From Gillisella vitis (GTDB lineage Bacteria; Pseudomonadota; Alphaproteobacteria; Rhizobiales; Rhizobiaceae): a stretch of 64,000 nucleotides of DNA. The notes under the pieces were generated by a model. It ran no database searches and had not been told where the DNA came from. It saw nothing but the letters and a program-made list of their open reading frames with translations. Below, piece by piece: positions 9,262-18,811 of the stretch. The stretch covers positions 62,001-126,000 of the forward strand of contig NZ_JACHLU010000011.1 of the NCBI RefSeq assembly GCF_014204625.1, read 5' to 3'. Numbering within the stretch: position 1 is the stretch's first letter; each line of letters starts with the position of its first letter. A program made the position numbers and the translations under genes.

Positions 9262-9803
9262 CCGACAATAGCCAAAAAGGCACTGCTGCTGGCAAAAAGG
9301 CGCAGCAACGTGCCATGACAGCGCTGCTGATTTTTTGCGCCATCGGGCTTTGGCTTTTCTGGCTGGGCGCAGATGCGGCCTATCTCTGGATCAAGGCGCT
9401 GCATATTATCGCGGTGATGTCGTGGATGGCCGGGCTTTTGTATATGCCCCGGCTGTTTATCTATCACTCCGATGCGCCAAAAGGATCGGCCCAGGCCGAC
9501 ACATTTGCAGTGATGGAACAGCGCTTGATGAATGTCATCATGCGCCCTGCCATGGCTTTGTCCTGGATTCTTGGTCTTTATCTGTCTTGGTCCGTCTTTC
9601 ATTTTGAAGGCGGATGGCTCCATGCCAAAATCGCGGCTGTGGTTGGATTAACGCTGGTGAATGAATATTTTGGCCGCTGTACCAAAGCCTTTGCCCGGGG
9701 GGATTATGTCAAAACCCCTCGTTTCTGGCGGGCCATGAATGAAATTCCAACAGTGCTGATGATCGTGATTGTCATTCTTGTGGTGGTAAAGCCTTTTAAT
9801 TGA
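9258..9803 (+). CDS. hemJ: Protoporphyrinogen IX oxidase HemJ
   Basis: This 181-residue membrane protein of the HemJ (UPF0093) family oxidises protoporphyrinogen IX to protoporphyrin IX. Conserved features are [20 protein letters not shown] with its invariant His, then MPRLFIYH, and four to five hydrophobic helices, the last at the C terminus ([13 protein letters not shown]). The ATG overlaps the hemE stop (ATGA), so two haem steps are coupled. The first 20 residues are Lys/Gln-rich and cytoplasmic. Confidence 0.93.
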   Translation: MTDNSQKGTAAGKKAQQRAMTALLIFCAIGLWLFWLGADAAYLWIKALHIIAVMSWMAGLLYMPRLFIYHSDAPKGSAQADTFAVMEQRLMNVIMRPAMALSWILGLYLSWSVFHFEGGWLHAKIAAVVGLTLVNEYFGRCTKAFARGDYVKTPRFWRAMNEIPTVLMIVIVILVVVKPFN

Positions 9804-9993
9804 GGGGTTGGGGCTGCAATTTCGCACTATTTTCAAGGAAATTAACGTCTCCCCTTGCGGCGCAGTCCCGTATTGGCTATTTTCCCTCCACAATTCTTCG
9901 AGGCGTGCATATATCCCGTTCTTACTGGCCCAGCCGGTAGTACCGAATTTCTCCGCAAGCCGCTCCCCAAACAGATAGATTATGGTCCCCTTC

Positions 9994-11259
9994 ATGGCTG
10001 AAATGAAGCTACAAGAACTCAAGAGCAAATCGCCGACTGATTTGCTGGCCTTTGCTGAATCGCTCGAGGTCGAAAACGCCAGCACCATGCGCAAGCAGGA
10101 GTTGATGTTTGCAATCCTGAAAATGCTGGCAAGCCAGGATGTCGAGATTATCGGTCAGGGTGTGGTCGAAGTTCTTCAGGACGGCTTTGGTTTTCTGCGC
10201 TCCGCCAATGCCAACTATCTGCCGGGTCCAGACGATATTTACATCTCGCCTTCCCAGTTGCGCCGCTTCTCGCTGAAGACGGGTGATACGGTTGAAGGTC
10301 CGATCCGTGGACCAAAAGAAGGCGAACGTTATTTTGCACTTCTCAAGGTCAACACCATCAATTTTGAAGACCCGGAAAAAATTCGTCACAAGGTTCACTT
10401 TGACAATTTGACCCCGCTCTATCCGAATGAGCGGTTCAAGATGGAGCTGGAGAATCCCACCACCAAGGATCTGTCAGCACGGGTGATTGATCTGGTGGCT
10501 CCTCTGGGCAAAGGCCAGCGCGGCTTGATCGTGGCACCGCCACGCACCGGTAAAACGGTTCTTTTGCAGAATATTGCCCATTCCATCACGGCAAATCATC
10601 CAGAATGCTACCTGATCGTTTTGTTGATCGATGAACGGCCGGAAGAAGTGACAGACATGCAGCGCTCTGTGCGTGGCGAGGTTGTGTCCTCGACATTTGA
10701 CGAGCCTGCCGTCCGCCACGTTCAGGTGGCCGAAATGGTGATTGAAAAGGCAAAGCGCCTGGTTGAGCACGGCCGTGACGTGGTTATTCTGCTCGACTCG
10801 ATCACCCGCCTTGGCCGGGCCTATAACACCGTCGTGCCGTCTTCTGGCAAGGTTTTGACTGGTGGTGTGGACGCCAACGCGCTGCAACGGCCAAAGCGCT
10901 TCTTTGGTGCAGCCCGTAATATCGAAGAAGGTGGTTCGCTGACCATTATCGCCACGGCGCTGATCGATACCGGCAGCCGCATGGATGAAGTGATCTTTGA
11001 AGAATTCAAGGGCACGGGCAATTCGGAAATTGTTCTCGATCGTAAGGTGGCAGACAAGCGCATCTTCCCATCGATGGATATTCTCAAGTCTGGTACCCGT
11101 AAGGAAGACCTGCTGGTGCCACGTCAGGATCTTCAGAAGATCTTTGTTCTTCGCCGGATTCTGGCTCCCATGGGCACCACCGATGCCATCGAATTCCTGA
11201 TCGACAAATTGAAGCAGACCAAAACAAATGGTGACTTCTTCGAATCGATGAACACCTGA
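9994..11259 (+). CDS. rho: Transcription termination factor Rho
   Basis: This 421-residue hexameric RNA helicase has the Rho N-terminal domain (about 1-45), the cold-shock RNA-binding domain with DGFGFLRS (about 60-70), the Walker A loop [14 protein letters not shown], the Walker B region [16 protein letters not shown] and a C-terminal [16 protein letters not shown]. The frame is open from an ATG at 9982, but Met-Ala-Glu-Met-Lys at 9994 matches the usual family start; neither has a strong ribosome site. About 180 bases separate it from hemJ. Confidence 0.96.
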   Translation: MAEMKLQELKSKSPTDLLAFAESLEVENASTMRKQELMFAILKMLASQDVEIIGQGVVEVLQDGFGFLRSANANYLPGPDDIYISPSQLRRFSLKTGDTVEGPIRGPKEGERYFALLKVNTINFEDPEKIRHKVHFDNLTPLYPNERFKMELENPTTKDLSARVIDLVAPLGKGQRGLIVAPPRTGKTVLLQNIAHSITANHPECYLIVLLIDERPEEVTDMQRSVRGEVVSSTFDEPAVRHVQVAEMVIEKAKRLVEHGRDVVILLDSITRLGRAYNTVVPSSGKVLTGGVDANALQRPKRFFGAARNIEEGGSLTIIATALIDTGSRMDEVIFEEFKGTGNSEIVLDRKVADKRIFPSMDILKSGTRKEDLLVPRQDLQKIFVLRRILAPMGTTDAIEFLIDKLKQTKTNGDFFESMNT

Positions 11260-11302
11260 TGATTATCCGGCCTTTTTGAGCCGGATTCCTATCGACATTG
11301 CA

Positions 11303-11335
11303 GGCCTCCGGTTTGAAAAAGCTGGAGGTCTTTTT
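11303..11335 (+). terminator. Rho-independent terminator after rho
   Basis: A CCTCC / GGAGG stem with flanking pairs closes a loop containing GAAAAAG and is followed by TTTTTG. A second small hairpin without a T-run (ATCCGGC / GCCGGAT) lies just upstream at 11265-11286. Confidence 0.75.
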
Positions 11336-11424
11336 GTTTATCCGGTTTATCCGGGATCAGCCATAAATCGGCGCATTACCCCGAACCTGATAGACTGATA
11401 TTCCGAGCAAGATAAGGATGTAAA

Positions 11425-12741
11425 ATGGCGAGCGATACAATTTTTGCCCTTTCCACCGGGTCTTTGCCCTGTGGTGTGGCTGTTATTCGTCTCTCGGGTT
11501 CACGGGTTCAAAACGTACTTCAGTCTGTCTGTGGGGCATTGCCCGAGCCTCGGCGGGCTTCCTTGAAATCGATTCGGAACCGTGATGGTCTTGTCATTGA
11601 TCGTGGGTTGGTTTTATTCTTTCCCGGACCGTCATCTTTCACAGGTGAGGATTGTGCAGAATTTCACGTGCACGGCAGCCGCGCCGTCGTTGCCGCCCTT
11701 CTGGCACGGCTTGGCGATGAACCGGATTGTCGCCTGGCAGAAGCTGGCGAGTTTTCAAGGCGGGCTTTTGAACATGGAAAACTGGATCTCGTCGAAATTG
11801 AAGGCCTGGCTGACCTTTTGGCGGCAGAAACGGAAATGCAGCGCCGTCAGGCCGTTCAGCAAGCCGATGGACGGGTCACAGAGATTTACAATCGCTGGCG
11901 GGAACGGCTGATCTACTGCCGTGCCATGATCGAAGCCGATCTGGATTTTTCTGATGAAGGCGATATTCCGGGTTCAGTGGCTCAACGGGTTTGGGATGAG
12001 CTTTCCGCTCTCAGAGAGTCCATCTTTGAGGCAAGTCTGGATGAACGCCGTGGCGAAATTATCCGCGATGGGTTTAATGTTGTTATTGCCGGGCGGCCAA
12101 ATGCTGGCAAGTCCAGCCTTCTAAATGCACTGGCCGGGCGCGATGTGGCTATTGTGACCCATTATGCCGGCACCACACGCGACATTATTCAATGCGACAT
12201 TGATCTTGAAGGTTATGTCGTTCGGCTGTACGACACGGCCGGTATTCGGGAAACCGATGAAGAAGTGGAACAGGAAGGCATTCGCCGCGCGCTTCGCAAG
12301 ATTGAAGAGGCCGACCTTGTTCTGCTGCTGAAAGATGTGACCGAAGTCACTGATTCGGACGCTGATAATTTTATTTCGGTTCCGTTCTTATCTATTGGCA
12401 CGAAGTCCGATTTACCAACACCTGCGTTGGCAGACTCGTTTGATTTGATGGTATCCAATCACAATGCGGACGACATTGAAAAGCTCCGGTTGCTGCTTCT
12501 AAAAACGATTCGGACCCGTATCGGATCAATGGATTCGGTCATTCCAAGTCGTCTTCGGCACATTCAATGTCTTAAGCAAGCATTGAACCATATTGATGGC
12601 GCTCTGGATGATAGATTTGGTCTTGAGATCAGAGCGGATTATCTGCGGATGGCTTCAGATAGTCTGGGGCGGTTGATTGGTCGAGTCGATACCGAAATGT
12701 TATTGGGCAAGATTTTCTCTGAATTTTGCGTTGGAAAATGA
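11425..12741 (+). CDS. mnmE: tRNA uridine-5-carboxymethylaminomethyl modification GTPase MnmE
   Basis: The 438-residue protein has the N-terminal folate-binding domain with [15 protein letters not shown] GTPase domain follows, inserted in the helical domain ([14 protein letters not shown], then [13 protein letters not shown], then TKSD), and the protein ends in the catalytic C-terminal motif Cys-Val-Gly-Lys. With MnmG it makes the cmnm5 modification at U34 of certain tRNAs. An AAGGA ribosome site precedes the ATG. Its TGA stop is the start of the parS-like site at 12739. It is directly followed by mnmG. Confidence 0.96.
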   Translation: MASDTIFALSTGSLPCGVAVIRLSGSRVQNVLQSVCGALPEPRRASLKSIRNRDGLVIDRGLVLFFPGPSSFTGEDCAEFHVHGSRAVVAALLARLGDEPDCRLAEAGEFSRRAFEHGKLDLVEIEGLADLLAAETEMQRRQAVQQADGRVTEIYNRWRERLIYCRAMIEADLDFSDEGDIPGSVAQRVWDELSALRESIFEASLDERRGEIIRDGFNVVIAGRPNAGKSSLLNALAGRDVAIVTHYAGTTRDIIQCDIDLEGYVVRLYDTAGIRETDEEVEQEGIRRALRKIEEADLVLLLKDVTEVTDSDADNFISVPFLSIGTKSDLPTPALADSFDLMVSNHNADDIEKLRLLLLKTIRTRIGSMDSVIPSRLRHIQCLKQALNHIDGALDDRFGLEIRADYLRMASDSLGRLIGRVDTEMLLGKIFSEFCVGK

Positions 12742-12754
12742 CTCACGTGAAACA
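12739..12754. promoter_or_regulatory. parS-like ParB-binding site (14 of 16)
   Basis: TGACTCACGTGAAACA matches parS at 14 of 16 positions, with the right half and central CACGTG intact. It begins with the mnmE stop codon and ends shortly before the mnmG start. It is weaker than the copy at 14684; binding is inferred. Confidence 0.65.
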
Positions 12755-12760
12755 TTGGTG

Positions 12761-14641
12761 ATGAAGATGGCAGTGTCACAACAGAAATTCGACGTGGTGG
12801 TGATTGGTGGCGGACACGCAGGCACGGAAGCTGCCGCCGCTGCGGCACGCATGGGTGTGTCAACGGCATTGGTCACGCATAAGCGCGAAACCATTGGTAT
12901 CATGTCCTGCAATCCAGCTATTGGTGGTTTGGGCAAAGGTCATCTGGTGCGTGAAATCGATGCACTTGGCGGTTTGATGGGTGTTTGCGCCGACGCTGCC
13001 GGAATCCAGTTTCGACTGTTGAACAGAAAAAAAGGGCCTGCTGTTCGTGGACCAAGGACACAAGCGGATCGTAAACTTTATCGGGCTGCTGTTCAGGAGC
13101 GATTATTTGCCCAGAACAATCTTTCAATAATCGAGGGCGATGTTTTTGACTTGACCATCAACGATGGTCGGGTTGAAGGTGTGGTTCTGGCGGATGGGCA
13201 AATGATTTCGGCTGGTGCGGTCATTTTGACATCGGGCACATTTTTGCGCGGCCTCATTCATATTGGCCAAAAGAAAATCCCGGCTGGTCGCGTTGGTGAA
13301 GCGCCGTCCTTGGGTCTGAGCCAGACATTAAGTCGGTTGGGGCTGAAGCTGGGTCGACTCAAGACCGGCACGCCGGCACGTCTTGATGGCCGCACGATCC
13401 GTTGGGACATATTGGAAATGCAATCGGCTGATACGGACCCGGTGCCATTTTCTTTTATGACGGACCATATCACCAATCCACAAATTGATTGCGGCATTAC
13501 GCGCACCACAGACGCGACGCATAAAATTATCCGCGACAATATTCATCTCTCTGCCATGTATTCCGGTCAGATCGAAGGTGTCGGGCCACGTTATTGTCCT
13601 TCGATTGAAGACAAGATTACCCGGTTTGGTGACAGAGATGGACATCAGGTGTTTCTTGAGCCTGAGGGCCTGGATGATCATACGGTTTATCCAAATGGTA
13701 TCTCCACCTCACTGCCGGAAGACGTTCAACATGCCTTTATGCGCACCCTCCCCGGTCTTGAGAATGTGACGATATTGCAAACAGCTTATGCGATCGAATA
13801 TGACCATGTGGACCCACGCGAATTGACGCCAGCTCTTGAATTGAAAGCGCTGAAAGGTTTGTATCTCGCGGGCCAGATTAATGGCACGACTGGCTATGAA
13901 GAAGCCGGCGCACAAGGTCTCGTTGCGGGTATCAACGCCGCCCGGTCTGTTGGTGGATTGGAGGCGATTCAGTTTAGTCGGGCACAATCCTATATTGGCG
14001 TCATGATTGATGACTTGACCAGTCGCGGTGTTGCAGAGCCTTATCGGATGTTTACCTCGCGTGCTGAGTTCAGATTGTCCCTGCGCGCTGATAATGCTGA
14101 TGAGCGATTGACACCTCTCGGCATCGAGGTTGGCTGTGTCGATACAGCGCGTTCTGAAAAATTCAATCGCTACAGTACCGCAGTGTCTCAGGCGATTGCA
14201 GATTTACAACAAAAAATCGTGACGCCAAACGAGGCGCAGGCCTGTGGTGTTGCAGTCAATCAGGATGGACGCCGCCGCTCTGCTCTGGAGCTGCTTGCTT
14301 ACCCGGATATGTCGTTGACTCATATTGCCAAAATCTGGCCAGATCTGCTGACACTGGAACCAAAGATCGCCGAGGCGGTTGAAATCCACGCGACCTATGC
14401 GGTGTATATGGAGCGCCAGAACGCTGATATTGCCGCAACAAAACGAGACGAAGACCGGCGCATTCCATCCGATTTCGACTTTTCATCACTTTCGGGTTTG
14501 TCGAATGAATTGAAGCAGAAGCTGGAAAAAGCACGGCCGGTTAATTTGGCGCAAGCCGCGAAACTGGACGGAATGACACCAGCAGCGATTTCTCTTCTTA
14601 TTGCTTTTTTGAACAAGGAACCAGTGCGTCATGCCAGTTGA
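12761..14641 (+). CDS. mnmG: tRNA uridine-5-carboxymethylaminomethyl modification enzyme MnmG
   Basis: This FAD-dependent partner of MnmE has the dinucleotide loop [21 protein letters not shown] close to the N terminus, the family block [23 protein letters not shown], and [20 protein letters not shown]. The frame runs back into mnmE without a stop, but the plausible starts are the ATG codons at 12761 (626 residues) and 12767 (624 residues), which give the usual family length. The gene lies between mnmE and rsmG and overlaps the latter by 11 bases. Third positions look more AT-rich than in the distal genes. Confidence 0.95.
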   Translation: MKMAVSQQKFDVVVIGGGHAGTEAAAAAARMGVSTALVTHKRETIGIMSCNPAIGGLGKGHLVREIDALGGLMGVCADAAGIQFRLLNRKKGPAVRGPRTQADRKLYRAAVQERLFAQNNLSIIEGDVFDLTINDGRVEGVVLADGQMISAGAVILTSGTFLRGLIHIGQKKIPAGRVGEAPSLGLSQTLSRLGLKLGRLKTGTPARLDGRTIRWDILEMQSADTDPVPFSFMTDHITNPQIDCGITRTTDATHKIIRDNIHLSAMYSGQIEGVGPRYCPSIEDKITRFGDRDGHQVFLEPEGLDDHTVYPNGISTSLPEDVQHAFMRTLPGLENVTILQTAYAIEYDHVDPRELTPALELKALKGLYLAGQINGTTGYEEAGAQGLVAGINAARSVGGLEAIQFSRAQSYIGVMIDDLTSRGVAEPYRMFTSRAEFRLSLRADNADERLTPLGIEVGCVDTARSEKFNRYSTAVSQAIADLQQKIVTPNEAQACGVAVNQDGRRRSALELLAYPDMSLTHIAKIWPDLLTLEPKIAEAVEIHATYAVYMERQNADIAATKRDEDRRIPSDFDFSSLSGLSNELKQKLEKARPVNLAQAAKLDGMTPAAISLLIAFLNKEPVRHAS

Positions 14642-15281
14642 TACAATGTCTGCGAGTCTTCTGGCTGAACTGACCGGCTACCGTGTTTCACGTGAAACAC
14701 ATCAAAAATTGAACCACTTTGTTGAGCTGTTTGAGAAGTGGTCAAAGGCCATGAATCTTGTGGCCAATTCAACCCGTGATCAGGTCTGGCGTCGCCACGT
14801 TGCAGACAGCGTTCAATTGTTCAAACTTTCTCCTGAGCCAAAAAATTGGATTGATTTGGGCAGTGGTGGCGGTTTTCCCGGTGTTATCACCGCTATATTG
14901 CTCAGCGAATCTGGCGAGGGTTGGGTTGATCTGGTGGAAAGCAATCATAAGAAAGCGGGTTTTCTTCGGACGGCGCTGATGGAGACGGGCGCGCGCGGAA
15001 AAGTTCATGCTGTGCGAATCGAAGATGCAGCCAACACGCTTGAGACTTGTGATGCGATCTCTGCTCGGGCTTTGGCTGATCTTGATCTTTTGTTTGATTA
15101 CGGTGCGCCGTGGGTGGCCAAAAACCCAAATGCGCGGTTTTTTCTGCATAAAGGCCGGGATTACCAGACCGAAGTTGATAATGCGCGTGGTCGTTGGACC
15201 TTTGATCTGGTAATACATCCAAGCGTGATCGAGATAGACTCCGTAATCCTCGAAGTTGGCGGTCTCGCGCGATCAGATTAA
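14631..15281 (+). CDS. rsmG: 16S rRNA (guanine527-N7)-methyltransferase RsmG
   Basis: The 216-residue SAM-dependent methyltransferase has the motif [17 protein letters not shown] and the GidB block [20 protein letters not shown]. It methylates G527 of 16S rRNA. The start overlaps mnmG by 11 bases; a second in-frame ATG at 14646 is possible. The gene contains a perfect parS site in its early codons (residues Val-Ser-Arg-Glu-Thr), so it serves both as a protein gene and as the segregation locus next to parA. Confidence 0.95.
   Translation: MPVDTMSASLLAELTGYRVSRETHQKLNHFVELFEKWSKAMNLVANSTRDQVWRRHVADSVQLFKLSPEPKNWIDLGSGGGFPGVITAILLSESGEGWVDLVESNHKKAGFLRTALMETGARGKVHAVRIEDAANTLETCDAISARALADLDLLFDYGAPWVAKNPNARFFLHKGRDYQTEVDNARGRWTFDLVIHPSVIEIDSVILEVGGLARSD
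14684..14699. promoter_or_regulatory. Perfect parS site inside rsmG
   Basis: TGTTTCACGTGAAACA is a perfect 16-bp palindrome identical to the bacterial parS consensus. It lies about 600 bases before parA and 6.5 kb from the origin, and is the most likely main loading site for ParB. Confidence 0.95.
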
Positions 15282-15299
15282 GATCAGTCGGGTGACCTC

Positions 15300-16094
15300 A
15301 TGGCTTACGAGAAAAATCGGATCATAACCATTGCAAATCAAAAAGGCGGCGTTGGAAAAACGACGACAGCCATTAATCTTGCAACGGCTTTGGCTGCAAT
15401 CGGTGAACGTGTGCTGATTGTTGACCTTGACCCTCAAGGCAATGCCAGCACGGGTCTTGGGATTGAGCGGCGAAATCGCAAGCTCTCCTCCTATGATCTA
15501 TTGATCGGAAACCATACTGTGGATGAAACGGCGGTTGAAACCGCTGTACCCAATCTGTCTATTATTCCCTCAACACTTGATTTGCTTGGTCTTGAGATGG
15601 AAATTTCTCAGCAGGTTGATCGGGCTTTTCGGTTGAAGAATGCCCTCGCCTCACCTCAGGCCCTCAGCTATTCGTATGTTCTGGTTGACTGCCCACCGTC
15701 GTTTAATTTGTTGACGATGAATGCCATGGCGGCGGCCCATTCCATTCTGGTGCCGCTTCAGTGTGAATTTTTTGCGCTTGAAGGTTTGAGTCAGCTACTT
15801 GAAACGATTGGGCAGGTTCGTCGGAGTCTCAACCCAACTCTGGATATTCAAGGCATTGTGCTGACAATGTTTGACTCCCGAAACAATCTTGCGCAACAGG
15901 TGGTCAGCGATGTGAGAACGCACTTGGGTGAAAAGGTGTATCACACCCTGATTCCGCGCAATGTACGGGTTTCTGAAGCCCCTTCTTACGGCAAGCCTGC
16001 CATTCTTTATGACCTGAAATGTGCTGGTAGCCAGGCCTATTTGCAGCTTGCGTCAGAGGTGATTCAACGTGAGCGCCAGCGAAAAGCGGCCTGA
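15300..16094 (+). CDS. parA: Chromosome partitioning ATPase ParA
   Basis: This 264-residue ParA/Soj protein has the deviant Walker A IANQKGGVGKTTTAINLATA at residues 9-28, the switch block VLIVDLDPQGNASTG, and LVDCPPSFNLLTMNAM. It lacks the long N-terminal DNA-binding extension of plasmid RepA/ParA proteins, so it is the chromosomal type. It binds DNA as an ATP dimer and moves ParB-parS complexes. It is followed by parB after a 45-base gap and lies downstream of the parS site in rsmG. Confidence 0.96.
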   Translation: MAYEKNRIITIANQKGGVGKTTTAINLATALAAIGERVLIVDLDPQGNASTGLGIERRNRKLSSYDLLIGNHTVDETAVETAVPNLSIIPSTLDLLGLEMEISQQVDRAFRLKNALASPQALSYSYVLVDCPPSFNLLTMNAMAAAHSILVPLQCEFFALEGLSQLLETIGQVRRSLNPTLDIQGIVLTMFDSRNNLAQQVVSDVRTHLGEKVYHTLIPRNVRVSEAPSYGKPAILYDLKCAGSQAYLQLASEVIQRERQRKAA

Positions 16095-16142
16095 CGCCTG
16101 AGATATGTGCGTGCGCTCTATTTTTGACGAAAGAGGTTCGTG

Positions 16143-17024
16143 ATGAATGACGATATTTCAAAGCGGCGTCTCGGCCGTGGTCTTGCTGCATTGATTGGTG
16201 AGATGGATCAGCCCATTCCGATGGATGAAACACGCTCTGCTGTTTCTGCAGACAAGGTGATCCCTATCGAGTTCGTATCACGCAATCCTCGCAATCCTCG
16301 TCGTTATTTTGATGAAACAGTGCTTCAGGAACTTGCGGGTTCTATTCGTCAGCATGGTATTGTTCAGCCCGTTGTTGTTCGGACACTCAGCGCTGGTCGC
16401 TACGAAATTATTGCCGGTGAGCGCCGTTGGCGGGCCGCGCAATTGGCGGGTCTGGTCGAGATTCCGGTGATCGTTCGTGATGTTGATGATCGTACGGCAC
16501 TTGAATTGGCGATAGTTGAAAATGTCCAGCGTGCTGATCTTAATCCGCTGGAAGAAGCTATGGGCTATGATCAGTTGATTGAAGACCATGGCTATACCCA
16601 AAATGATCTCGGTGAGATTATTGGCAAGAGCCGCAGCCATGTCGCAAACAGTTTGAGATTGTTGAAGCTGCCCGAGCCTGTGCGGGATATGCTGGCTGAT
16701 GGTTCGCTTTCGGCTGGTCATGCCAGAGCTTTGGTTTCTACCTCCGATCCGACCACCTTGGCCCGCCAGATTGTTGCCAAAGGCATGTCAGTTCGTGATG
16801 CTGAACGGATTGCTCAGAACGATATTCGTGGTGGTGGCCAGGCACGGTCATCCGCTGCCACGCAAACCAAGGATTCGGATACGATTGCGCTGGAGCGCAG
16901 TCTCACAGATCACCTTGGTCTTGATGTCTCCATCAGCCATAAAGGCAGCGGTGGACAGCTCCGCATCAATTATAAAACACTGGAGCAGCTGGAAGAAATT
17001 TGTCGACTTCTCGAAGCACGATAA
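16143..17024 (+). CDS. parB: Chromosome partitioning protein ParB
   Basis: The protein has an N-terminal ParA-interacting segment (KRRLGRGLAALIGE). The CTP-binding ParB/Sulfiredoxin domain follows, with RNPRRYF, GERRWRAAQLAG and ENVQRADLNPLEEA. A helix-turn-helix reads LGEIIGKSRSHVANSLRLL, and a C-terminal dimer domain ends the protein. I chose the ATG at 16143 (293 residues) because AAGAGG ends six bases before it; the GTG at 16140 is too close. It spreads as a CTP clamp from parS, of which three candidates lie within 10 kb. Confidence 0.95.
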   Translation: MNDDISKRRLGRGLAALIGEMDQPIPMDETRSAVSADKVIPIEFVSRNPRNPRRYFDETVLQELAGSIRQHGIVQPVVVRTLSAGRYEIIAGERRWRAAQLAGLVEIPVIVRDVDDRTALELAIVENVQRADLNPLEEAMGYDQLIEDHGYTQNDLGEIIGKSRSHVANSLRLLKLPEPVRDMLADGSLSAGHARALVSTSDPTTLARQIVAKGMSVRDAERIAQNDIRGGGQARSSAATQTKDSDTIALERSLTDHLGLDVSISHKGSGGQLRINYKTLEQLEEICRLLEAR

Positions 17025-17065
17025 ACACAAGCGCCGATTTCTACAATTTTATCCGGCTATATAAT

Positions 17066-18112
17066 TCAAGCCTGTCGGTTTCGGCGGGCTGATTGCAATG
17101 TGATGGCCAGCAAGCTGTGTAGGGCCAGAGTATCCTCCAACGACTGTTGCCGTCGACTGGCCAGAATAGTGGCCTGCAAGCGTTGCATTTCCTGGGTGAT
17201 TGCGGCCAGCGGCCAATTGCGCAATGCTTTTTCGAACAGTGGCTTCCGTTTGAAATGAATGCCACGGCCTAGTGTTTGCATCACTTGCGCTGGTTGCTGG
17301 CGTTTATCATCCATTTCGCTGCGCATCACGTCCAGCAATTGAAATTGGCGCAGGCACCCTTGCAGCACCAAAAACATCGGCGTTTTTGAGGTCGATATTT
17401 TCTGGATTGCGTGAATCAGTGCATCAGGATTTCCAGCCAGAACCGCGTCCACGGCCTCGTCGGTGGAAATAGCACTGGCATCGCCGATAATGGCTTCAAC
17501 ATGCACCTCGTCTATCACGTCGTCGTGCAGACAATAGAGCAGGAGTTTGGAAATTTCATTGCGGGATGCACGTCGATCACCGCCGAGGGATTCACACAGA
17601 AGCGTGCGCGCGGCAGGAGTGATGCGCTTGTTGGCACTCGCACATTCGGCGTCAATCAGAGCGTTGATGGCTCTGGCATCATCCTGATAACAAGGAATGA
17701 CGGCAATGTTGCGGGCTGGTTCGGCAACTTTGCGTGTTGCTGCGGTCTTTTTCAAATCACCGGCTTCAAGAATAAGGCAGGCCGTTTCCGGTGGATCCTT
17801 GGACAATTGTTGCAGCCCGTCCACCACGCCCTTTTCATTGGCAATGCCCCGCACCCAGACGAGACGCTCGCCGCCAAACAGGCCAAGCGCGTTCATTTCA
17901 TCAAGGAGGCGGCCGGGATCGCCTTGCAGATCGCTGCTATCCAATCGGATAATTGAGAATGGATCATCCAGCGCTATGCCTGTTGCTTTGGCCAAAGCGG
18001 CGGCTCGCTCAGCCACGAGACCAACATCTGGACCATAGACAAGGAAAAGTTTGTAGTGGCGCGCGGATTTTTGCAAGAATCCATCGAACTCGTGCGACTT
18101 GATTTCAACCAT
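17066..18112 (-). CDS. holA: DNA polymerase III delta subunit
   Basis: The 348-residue clamp-loader subunit has the HolA N-terminal AAA-like fold without a functional P-loop (FLVYGPDVGLVAERAAAL). Its C-terminal domain has HFKRKPLFEKALRNWPLA. It opens the beta clamp during loading. The frame is open to an ATG at 18133, but Met-Val-Glu-Ile-Lys-Ser-His at 18112 resembles the family start and has GAGG close before it. It faces parB and lies downstream of lptE, from which it is separated by repeat copy B. Confidence 0.9.
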   Translation of the reverse strand: MVEIKSHEFDGFLQKSARHYKLFLVYGPDVGLVAERAAALAKATGIALDDPFSIIRLDSSDLQGDPGRLLDEMNALGLFGGERLVWVRGIANEKGVVDGLQQLSKDPPETACLILEAGDLKKTAATRKVAEPARNIAVIPCYQDDARAINALIDAECASANKRITPAARTLLCESLGGDRRASRNEISKLLLYCLHDDVIDEVHVEAIIGDASAISTDEAVDAVLAGNPDALIHAIQKISTSKTPMFLVLQGCLRQFQLLDVMRSEMDDKRQQPAQVMQTLGRGIHFKRKPLFEKALRNWPLAAITQEMQRLQATILASRRQQSLEDTLALHSLLAITLQSARRNRQA

Positions 18113-18210
18113 GTGCCTCGTGCCCGAATTCATGTCCCGTCAGCGATTGCTGACTTATGACCATGGCATCGGATTTTCAATGCCATGGTGTGAACCTGTT
18201 TTTACCTCTG

Positions 18211-18292
18211 CCAGATTGACAGACTCTCGATTCTTTTGTTTTCGTTTGTCTTTTCGGAAAAACCGGACTCCGCTTTTTCCTGACAAACTCTA
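18211..18292 (-). repeat. CTAGAG two-hairpin repeat, copy B (decayed second module)
   Basis: On the minus strand it starts CTAGAGTTTGTCAGGAAAAA, with a highly symmetrical first hairpin (GGAAAAA, CGGA / TCCG, TTTTTCC). The linker resembles copies A and C, and only part of the second module remains. The TAG is the lptE stop codon (18290-18292). Confidence 0.82.
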
Positions 18293-18811
18293 GCGTGTCA
18301 GCACAGCGGCAAGATCAGCTGCGATCAGTTCGGCCAGTTCGTTGGCTGCGCGATTTTCCGCATCGCGGATGGCGCGGAGCTTTGCAAATTCCTGACCCGG
18401 AAGATCCATTAAAGCCACGGTCTGGCGATGGGCTATGCGCAGGACTGTGCCTTCTTTGGCTTTCTTCAAGACATAATCGCCTCGAACGACAACGCGGCCG
18501 GCGCTTAAGGTGCTGGTTGACTGGTCAGGAAGCACTTCTGTCACTGAGGTGCCGACGCTGAGGTTGACCATATAATCGGGATGAGCAGGCTCGCCCTGAC
18601 CGCCTGCGGCAAGGAAGATCAACCGATTACGAACAACCTGGCCAACGCGGTCTGTTGCATCTGAAAAAGCAACGGACGCCATAAGACGGCGCGTGCCTTT
18701 TGCTTCGCTGTAGAGAGGGCGAACCTGACAGCTCGCCAATCCACCGAGAACACCGGCGGCAGCCAAAAGCATGGCGCGGCGGGAGATAGTATTGCGTGAA
18801 TCAAACGACAA
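18290..18811 (-). CDS. lptE: LPS-assembly lipoprotein LptE
   Basis: The 173-residue protein has a twin-Arg-like, then hydrophobic signal ([20 protein letters not shown]) ending in a lipobox with Cys at about residue 28. The body fits the LptE/RlpB family ([41 protein letters not shown]). LptE plugs the LptD barrel that places LPS in the outer leaflet. The start overlaps the leuS stop by 11 bases, an arrangement (leuS-lptE-holA) widely kept in bacteria. The stop lies in repeat copy B. Confidence 0.9.
   Translation of the reverse strand: MSFDSRNTISRRAMLLAAAGVLGGLASCQVRPLYSEAKGTRRLMASVAFSDATDRVGQVVRNRLIFLAAGGQGEPAHPDYMVNLSVGTSVTEVLPDQSTSTLSAGRVVVRGDYVLKKAKEGTVLRIAHRQTVALMDLPGQEFAKLRAIRDAENRAANELAELIAADLAAVLTR

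Noticed and set aside
9648..10094. Minus-strand open frame spanning the hemJ-rho gap (includes Tyr-Leu-Phe-Gly-Glu-Arg-Leu-Ala)
   Set aside because: It overlaps the end of hemJ and the start of rho in antisense, has no ribosome site and no recognisable family; the gap part is only about 60 codons.
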